Source: Hydnum rufescens UP504
Taxonomy: Eukaryota > Basidiomycota > Agaricomycetes > Cantharellales > Hydnaceae
Assembly (NCBI GenBank): GCA_014904985.1
Contig: MU128942.1
Location: forward strand, 277,255-341,254
Reading direction: 5' to 3'
DNA: 64,000 nucleotides
In this document: positions 57,090 to 64,000 of the stretch, piece after piece
Layout: each line of letters begins with the position of its first letter
Numbering within the stretch: the first letter of the stretch is position 1
The notes under the pieces: model-generated
Seen by the model: only the letters and a program-made list of their open reading frames with translations
What the model was told of the DNA's origin: nothing
Databases searched by the model: none
Translations under genes and position numbers: made by a program

Positions 57090-58250
57090 TACTTGGCAGA
57101 AGTCGAGAAAATTGAGGGAGACTCAAAAAAAAAATGTCACAGGAATTGAGAGGGACTCAAATATATGTCACGAATGGTTATGGTTGCCACGGTCAGGTTT
57201 TGGTCAGGTTTTGCCCAATTTGGGCAAAACCTAAACCTGACCAGGTTCCAAAATCACCCATGAGGGCAAAACCTGAACCTGACCTGAGGTTCAGTTCCAT
57301 TCAGGTCAGGTTCAGGTTTAAACCAGGTTTAAACCTGAAACCTGAGGTATGAGGGAAGCCAACATTTTCAGGGGGTACTACAGAATATCTAGACCCTCTG
57401 CTCAAGTCTCTGCCTCTACCACTCCCTTTACATCTTGCTTTAGATCCACATCTCCTTCTTAGCCCCCTTTCACTTCAATTTACTGCTCACACATCTTCTG
57501 GAGATGGTATTTAGTCACTACATTCTGTCATGTGACTTGTGACCTGCACCAATTACCTCATTTGATGGCCAAGTCATGTGACTTCTGACTCCAGAACTAT
57601 AGTCACATGTGTAAATTGCCAGATTTGGTGCCAGAATAGTGGTCAATTTACATGGAATGGAACCTACACCCTACCTTTCAGGTTCAGGTTTAAACCTGGT
57701 TTCAGACTGGTTTTTGGATTCAGGGCAAGGGCAAAACCTGAACCTGACCTGAAGAAAATGAAATGAAACCTGACCCCAATGGAACCTGACCTGGGTCAGG
57801 TTCAGGTTTAAACTCAGGTTCCACAGGTTTAAACCTGAACCACAGCATCCATATGAATGGTGAGAAGGACTCAAAAAAACATCACAGGAATTGAGAGGGA
57901 CTTGAGAAATGTCGCAGGAATTGAGAGGGACTTGAATATATGTCATGAATGGTGAGAAGGACTCAAAAAAACGTCATGGGAATTGAGAGGGACTTGAAAA
58001 ACATCACAGGAATTGAGAGGGACTCGAATATATGTCGTGAAAGGCAAGAAGGACTTGAAAGACATCGCAGGAGTTGAGAAGGACTTGAGAAACATCATGA
58101 GAATCAAGAGGGACTCGAATATATGTTGCAAAAGGTGAGAAGGACTTGAAAAATGTCACAGGAGTTGAGAAGGACTTGAGAGATGTCGTGAGAATCAAAA
58201 TAAGATGTGAGAGAGATGTAGGAAGTCGAATGGGACTTGAAATACCTCGC
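57090..58250 (+). repeat. 30-bp minisatellite in 90-bp higher-order units
   Basis: The basic unit is GAGAGGGACTTGAGAAATGT followed by CRCAGGAATT. Three variants in fixed order (xCTCAAAAAAA, xCTTGAGAAATGT, xCTTGAATATATGT) form a 90-bp unit repeated about five times. The array is interrupted by a 675-bp insertion at 57179-57853. Confidence 0.8.
57179..57853. mobile_element. hAT-like MITE with 8-bp target duplication
   Basis: Ends TATGGTTGCCACGGT and (reverse complement) TATGGATGCTGTGGT, both followed by CAGGTTT. Flanks are CGAATGGT (57171-57178) and TGAATGGT (57854-57861), an 8-bp duplication differing by one CG to TG. Subterminal blocks are packed with CAGGTTTAAACCTG palindromes and AACCTGAACCTGACCTGA repeats. 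No coding capacity. The 8-bp duplication and TA start suggest the hAT superfamily. Confidence 0.75.
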
Positions 58251-58289
58251 AGGAATCAAGGGAGACTTGAGAGGGACTCGGAATACATT

Positions 58290-58700
58290 CACATGGGGCT
58301 GAGAAACTTGCAAGGTGTTGATATGAGGTGCAGGAACTCACAAGGCATTGACATGAGGCGTGGGAACTCGCAAAATGTTGTTATGAGGCATGGGAACTTG
58401 CAGGGCATTGTTATGAGGTGTGGGAACTTGCAAGGTGTTGACATAAGGCCAAGGAACTTGCAGAATGTTGACATGAGGCCAAGGAACTTGCAGAACATTG
58501 ACACGAGGCCAAGGAACTTGCAGAATGTTGACACAAGGCCAAGGAACTCGCAGAACATCAACATGAGGCCAAGGAACTTGCAGAATGTTGACATGAGGCC
58601 AAGGAACTCACAGAATGTCAACATGAGGCCAAGGAACTTGCAGAACATTGACACAAGGTGCGGGAACTCACAAGGTGTCAACATAGGGCCGAGGAAAGAA
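58290..58700 (+). repeat. Second 30-bp minisatellite
   Basis: About 13 units of AACTTGCAGAATGTTGACAT followed by GAGGCCAAGG, with variation at GTTG/ATTG/GTCA. It is open in several frames on both strands because the period is 30, so the decapeptide-repeat ORFs are not strong evidence for a protein. Confidence 0.85.
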
Positions 58701-59246
58701 ATAGGAGGGCTGGGATAGTCACTGTTTTGAGTGAGATGATGAGAACTTGCGAAGCTTCGCAAGACTCATCTCCAGAGACAAGGAGATTTTTTGCACGATT
58801 GAAAGAACAGAGGATGGTGTTTGCAAGGTGGTCCTGAGAAGCCCCAAGAAAAAAATGGTTTTAACAGAACTGCTTGTGTTTTGCCTTACATAAGTCTCTT
58901 CCTGATTCCAAGTTTTCTTTATAGATATTTTGATATTTATTCATGGGGGAACACAACCAAAAGGGTTGTGCTCAGTATTCGAGACACATTTCTGAAAAAA
59001 AAGAAAGAAGAAGGAAATTTCACAGACAAGAGAAGAGGCTCATGAAATCAATGAGATTTGAGAAAGTTCGTGAGGTGTCGACAAAATAGAGGACAAGTGG
59101 AATTCATGAAAGAAAGGAAAAGAGAAGGAAACATTGGGGGACTCAGGAAAGGACAAACCAACATCGGGAAAGGAAGGAGGGAAGGAAACATCAGGGGGGG
59201 GGCTTGAGAAAGGACAAGTAAACATCAGGAAAGGAATTCAGCAAGG
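58701..59246. other. Purine-rich region, no gene
   Basis: Contains GAAAGGAC/AACATC-type short direct repeats around 59110-59230 (GGAAAGGACAA then ACATCRGGAAAGGAA). No gene recognised. Confidence 0.4.
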
Positions 59247-60154
59247 TCACCATCCATTATCCTCATTTGAGTCAAATTTGATGAATTCACAGTCAGGCGA
59301 TGATGGCAGAGTCCATGGCAAATTGGCAAATTCATACTCATTTCTTTCACCCTTCAACTGGGTCCATTCACTTTCAAAAAGCTTGAGTTGGAGATCCTGA
59401 ACGATATTGTGATAATAACCAATGGAATCCATACTGGGAGAAAAGGTGGACATGGTCATGTGCAGCATTATGATGGCTTGGGTGAGGTTTATGAGGTGAG
59501 GGGTGAATCAATGATGAAGTTGAAAGGCAAGGAAAGGATTTGTGTTATCTTCCTCCTGAGAAACAATATCAGTGGCAAGTGTAAAGATATGAGAGAACTT
59601 CTCAGATTGAGAGTGGCAAAGGTTAGCCAATGATTGAGCATACAGCTCAAGTGAGTCTCAGTGATGTCGACCAATATCAACCTCCTTTTCACTGAGTTTG
59701 CGATGCTCCACATCCAAGGATTCGGATGAACACACAAGTGCTGCGGCTGCCTTGTTTATAGATGTGATTTCAAATTCTTGTGCATCAAGCATGCAGTGTA
59801 ACAGTTCCAGGATTTTCATGAGGTCACTGAGATCAGTCTTGCATTTGTCATAATAGCTCGTGCAGATTGACTCAATATTCTCACGGTGGTTGCTTTCGCA
59901 TGAGCCTCGATTGCTTGACACAAGGCTGGATACGTGCGATATGTGTTCAGTTTAGCCTTCAGATTTGACTTCTTGTGGGTCTTGTTCTTTTTGTGTCCCC
60001 TTTGAAATTCAAAGGGAGAGGAGGGAAGAAGGAGAGGAGTGGGAGGGAGGAGAAGAGTAGGCATGGGAGGAGGTAGACATTGAGGAACTGCGAAGGGAAT
60101 GGAGTCGTATTCTGGAAAAGAGCCATATAATTCGAGCGAGTTTGCAAAATTCAT
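59247..60154 (-). CDS. Unrecognised gene, probably spliced
   Basis: The probable start ATG at 60154 (MNFANSLELYGSFPEYDS) is followed by a Pro/Leu-rich segment, a lysine-rich stretch (RGHKKNKTHKKSNLKAKL), a helical segment (ENIESICTSYYDKCKTDLSDLMKILELL) and a C-terminal piece ending DSNEDNGW near 59247. Several frames must be joined by introns. CpG is somewhat higher than in neighbouring repeats. No family recognised. Confidence 0.35.
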
Positions 60155-61060
60155 GACGGAACCTCAGCATGCAGAAATGCGATGGTCTAGTAGGGCGTCA
60201 CGGTGAGAGGTTTTTCCTGGCCAAACACATGGCGGAGGGGCATAGGTTCGTCCTCACAAACGAATGAATCCCTTTTTCAAGGATCCATCGTTTTCATGAC
60301 CATCTTTGAAACTGTCAGTCAGCTGAATTGTACTCATTGGACATTATTTTCATACCATTGTGACCCATTCATCAAGGGAGAGCTTTCGCTAAGGACATAA
60401 CTGGAGAGGGTTTGAGAGAAGTAGCAAGAGAAGTTGGGAGAATCGTCATAGTATTTCTTTGAGAGGTGAGGAAAGAATGTGTGTCTATGGGGGTGTAGAA
60501 TCTGTTGTTATTATTCGTTTCATTATAAGGCGTTATGATTCCTCGTACATGGGTCTGAGAAGAAGTATCTGGCATTCTAGCAGTGAGGAGATGGATCCAG
60601 CAAGATGGTTTTGAGGCAAGTCATCATGGGTTGCGGCTTTCGATATGCATCAAACTCATGTGTCACCTTTGGTCATTCAGCAGTGACACTGAGGGGCGAG
60701 ATTTTTAGCGAGTTTTTCGAGCCAAGGGGACTGACAAGACACTGAAGAACTGATTTATTTGATGGTTAATTGCTGGCATGGGTGCTGTGTGGTTGCCAGG
60801 TGTCTTGTGCATTCAAGTTGTGGTCTTTCAGCAATTTCTGAATTCGTTTAACTCGTTTTGGGGTTTCAGCTTGGAGAATCTTGATTTTAATCTAGTGACT
60901 CAGGTTGACTCATCAGGTGACTCATTTATATGACTTTGGCTTCGGGATGAGGATCTAGGGTTTTTTTTGATTTTTTTTGATTTTTTTTTTAAATTTCCCA
61001 TAACACCTCATGATGTACCCAATGACATGTCGGAATCTGAAGATGAGATTTCGCTGACAA
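60155..61060. other. Spacer, includes T-rich tract
   Basis: No gene recognised. A run of T8GAT8GAT10 lies at 60960-60990. Overlapping ORFs at both edges have no motif. Confidence 0.4.
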
Positions 61061-64000
61061 TTAACTGCGATGCCACTCAACAAGTTTGTTGCTCCAATAC
61101 TCCCAACTATTAGTAGCCTGCCGTGTTGGCCACAAATAATTCCGTAAATGGTTTTCCGGACCTGAAGGACACCCAGGGGTCGTTCCCAGTACTCGAAATC
61201 CCTGTGATATCCTGGCATTGTTATCAATTAATTCCTGATTTGGAACAGTGGCTGTGATTGCATATACATCCGCTGATAGTTCATTTCCCGTTTCGTCATG
61301 ATGATTTGTAATATCCATTTTTGGTATGTGGTCGCATGAATAATATTTCTTAATTCAGTTAGCTGCAAATATGGCATTCATAGGAGTACCATCCAATTCA
61401 TTTAACTCATAGGACCACGGTCATTTTGTTTTTGTACACGGTAGGGACCCATCCACCGGACTTCTCCCTTTCGGCCTTGTTGCGTGACTAATGTGGAGTT
61501 AAAGACTAATATAAGAGTGCCGGGCTGGTAATTTCCTTCAATGAGCATGTGTTCATTACGTAATGCAAAGTTCTGGGCACTTTAATCCAGGATTGTAATA
61601 GAGCCTCAGATGCTTCCTTGATATCGTCATCTCTATGAGCTAATTGAATTGCCCAGATCACGAGTAATTCTTCAGTTGTTTTAATTGAATGCCAGTCAAG
61701 TGTGTACCAGGATGCATCCGTAATGTCAAATGGAAAAATGTGGTGTTTGCCGATATAATAAATAATAGGGGGTGTGGCCCGTGGTCCGCTTTGTTGTAAC
61801 CCGGTCTGCCCACATACAAGCATAAAAGTAACATGACCAATGACTCAGATTTCCTTTACAAGCAATGAATAATGACCCAATCCAAGACCAGGTGATGTCG
61901 CTCAATCATTCCATTTGCTTCTGGTGATAGGGGGCAGCTCGGACAATTGGCACTTTGTATTTGTCAGCCATTATCTGTACAATTCCTTCAAATTCAGAGC
62001 CATTATCAGTAGTCAATTGGAGAACACAACCAAATCTGCACATGACATCTTCAAATAGGAACTTAGCAATGTTCTTTGAGGTAGCTTTCTGGAGCATTCT
62101 GGCTTCAAGCCAACCTGACAAATCATCTCTGAGGTCTACTATATACTTGAATCCATGGGATAGGGGCATGTGGACTGTATCCATATTGAACTTTCTGAGA
62201 ATTGTGTGAACATAAGTGGGGCTCAAGGTTATTTTTGGGTGACTTGAGGATCTTCTTTGACATTCATGGCAAGTTCTACAATACCAGGCTACCTGAGCCA
62301 TCATATTTGGCCAGAAGAACCTATCAGCTAATTTCTTGAAGGTGGGATCTCTTCCTCTGTGGCCTGAATCATCATGGGCTGCCTTGCATAATTGCAGTCT
62401 TTCCTGTTCATTTCTGATGACTTTCTGAGGTATCTTTGAGGGGTTTCTTCTCCAGAGTTGATTGTGATAAAGAAAATACCTCCTAGTAGTCTGAATAAAT
62501 GGCTTAATTCTTTGATATGTGCTGGAATCTTTAGGGTTTTCAGATATGATTCAATATCATTCCAGTGATCTTCTCCATCTCTGTCTTTACTTTGTGAGGA
62601 TGATAGGTGAGTTCTTGATCCTTTGACAATGGCTGGGGCTCTTCATCCATGGACATTGCTGATGTTGACATGCAGGACAGAATAAAATACCCTTGATGTG
62701 GAGATGCAGTCTTCTTTGGTGGAATTGAAAAGGTCTGATTATTCCAGTGGGGCTCTATTAATTCTTCATGTGGCTCTCTCTTTAACTGGGTTGCCTGTAG
62801 TATAGAATCTGACCTGGTTTTTTGTTCCAGTCAATCCACTCTTCAAGATATCTTGGTCCTGAAATAAAATGGCCTGGTTCATCTGGCTCCAATTCTTCTT
62901 CAGTATTTTCAGAGTCTTCTGCACTGTGTGGTCTTCTTGATAACCCATCAGGTCCTTGGTGTCTTGCTGCTGGTACATGGGATAATTCAAAATCAAAGAG
63001 CTGGATGTAGGCTACCCATCTTGACATAGCTGCATTTGGCAATCCTGGGGTGTTAATTGTCTGCTTGAGAAACTTGGCATCAACTTCCACCTTGAAATGG
63101 ATTCCCCACAGGTCATTTCTTTGGGCTTTATAGCTTGAACAACCTTTTAATTCAATCTGAGGCTGGGAATATTTTGTCTCTGCTTCATTGTTAGTAGTGG
63201 CATCCAATACCAATTGGTGTCTTCCATCTTCACGAGTTTGATATTCAATCCATCCTACTGCAATAATGGAGCTGTCCACAAGCCCCAGTGTAACCAGACC
63301 ATGACATTGAGGTTTGTTCTTCTTCCTTTTCTAAACATGGCAGTACTGATGTCCAAGGCTTTTCTTGTGGGAGATCCATTGCTAATTCTTTTAAGTTCCT
63401 TCATGCTTCCCTCTGCTTCATTTGTCCATTCAAATCATTGTTCAGGTCTTCTTTGTGAGGGAGAGTGAGAGGGTTGGGCTTTCTTTGCAAACTGCCAGAT
63501 CCAATTCCTTGTGACTCCAACTGTTCTAAAAATATCTTGACCTTCTTTAACATTGGTTTGGGCATGGCCAGTTCTTGATTTTGAGACCTATTTCCATGGT
63601 GTGGTCTTCCTTCCTTCTATGGAGAAACATTTCCTACTATATGATAAGAGAAGTTGGCTAACACAAGTTTGTCCCTCAGATCGCTGTACACCAATGCTTC
63701 AATGAAAGTTGCAACAAGTGATCCACACATGTCAATTCCCATATAATAAATGATGTATGTCCTGGGTTTTTCCTGGGATACGGCTCCTCATTGTATCTTG
63801 GTTTTTTAGGACCTTTCCAGGCAATGTCATCAAACAAAGGCTCTGCATTGGTGGGGAATCATGGGTTTAATCATGTGTGTAACTGTGCCGCTAAAATTCC
63901 TTGCATGGAGTTCATGCTATCCTTGGGGTACAGAAGGTGAGCTTTGACGGTCTAATGGTGAATGCACTTGTTGTCCCATTCCTGGGATTCTTCTGCAACT
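61061..64000 (-). mobile_element. Second family B-like Ty3/gypsy polyprotein, truncated by window edge
   Basis: Minus strand from the right edge. RT active-site FDDIA followed by KGP near 63800-63830; RT-to-RNase H linker (TVGVTRNWI, then FEWTNEAEGSMKELKRI) around 63380-63540; RNase H 63279-62782 (MDSSIIAVGW, SQPQIELKG, PNAAMSRWVAYI, HQGPDGLSRR); integrase 62304-61906 (CRTCHEC, NMDTVHMP, TDNGSEF). A one-base deletion near 61922 breaks the conserved block that carries the third catalytic Glu, whose codons survive in the next frame. Integrase C-terminus QGRKGEVRWMGPYRVQ near 61440. It is related to the element at 39-49 kb but clearly diverged. No LTR was found on the left side. Confidence 0.82.

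Noticed and set aside
58146..58718. 190-residue protein of decapeptide repeats
   Set aside because: The 30-bp period keeps several frames open on both strands. There is no non-repetitive flanking domain and no splice support.

Overview
This is a transposon-dominated stretch of a filamentous basidiomycete genome, most likely an Agaricomycete. The evidence is a KDZ-type transposase remnant, a Helitron, chromodomain and DUF4100-type Ty3/gypsy retrotransposons, short GT-AG introns, and a NACHT-WD40 (STAND/NLR) gene of the kind abundant in mushrooms. No genus can be assigned from sequence alone.

Layout. 1-0.64 kb: end of a KDZ transposase. 1.1-1.75 kb: degenerate minisatellites. 2.9-9.9 kb: decayed Helitron (Rep plus PIF1 helicase), followed by a five-exon gene of unknown function (10.2-11.5 kb). 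12.5-14.1 kb: solo LTR of family B. 16.1-16.5 kb: fragment of a dispersed repeat R, interrupted by chromovirus A (16.5-24.1 kb, minus strand), which itself carries a nested solo LTR of family B (17.7-19.1 kb). 25.4-28.6 kb: three-level nest (TIR element > tandem A-M-B unit > solo LTR of family A). 28.9-37.9 kb: CpG-rich island of host-type genes: a proteasome alpha-subunit pseudogene, a YbhE-like lactonase, an unknown gene, and a large NLR with 13-14 WD40 repeats. The island lies between inverted copies of repeat R. 39.2-49.5 kb: near-complete family B Ty3/gypsy element with 1.38-kb LTRs and an extra ORF after integrase. 49.5-50.7 kb: minisatellites. 51-60 kb: poorly recognisable spliced genes, 30-bp minisatellites and an hAT-like MITE. 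61-64 kb: another family B polyprotein on the minus strand.

The dominant theme is CpG-directed decay. The large majority of in-frame stops in transposon genes are TGA codons where arginine (CGA) is expected. LTR copies differ mainly where an intact copy keeps CG and the others have TG or CA. The most notable structural finding is that chromovirus A carries an exact 11-nt complementarity between its predicted transcript start and the sequence 2 nt after the 5' LTR, 34 bp downstream of a TATA box. This is the geometry of Tf1-type self-primed reverse transcription. A second unusual signal is a small CpG-retaining patch found in every family B LTR, which is otherwise CpG-poor.

Limits: all domain calls are by eye. 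Single-base deletions in the gene island could be consensus errors rather than biology. Intron boundaries are inferred from GT-AG signals and protein continuity.
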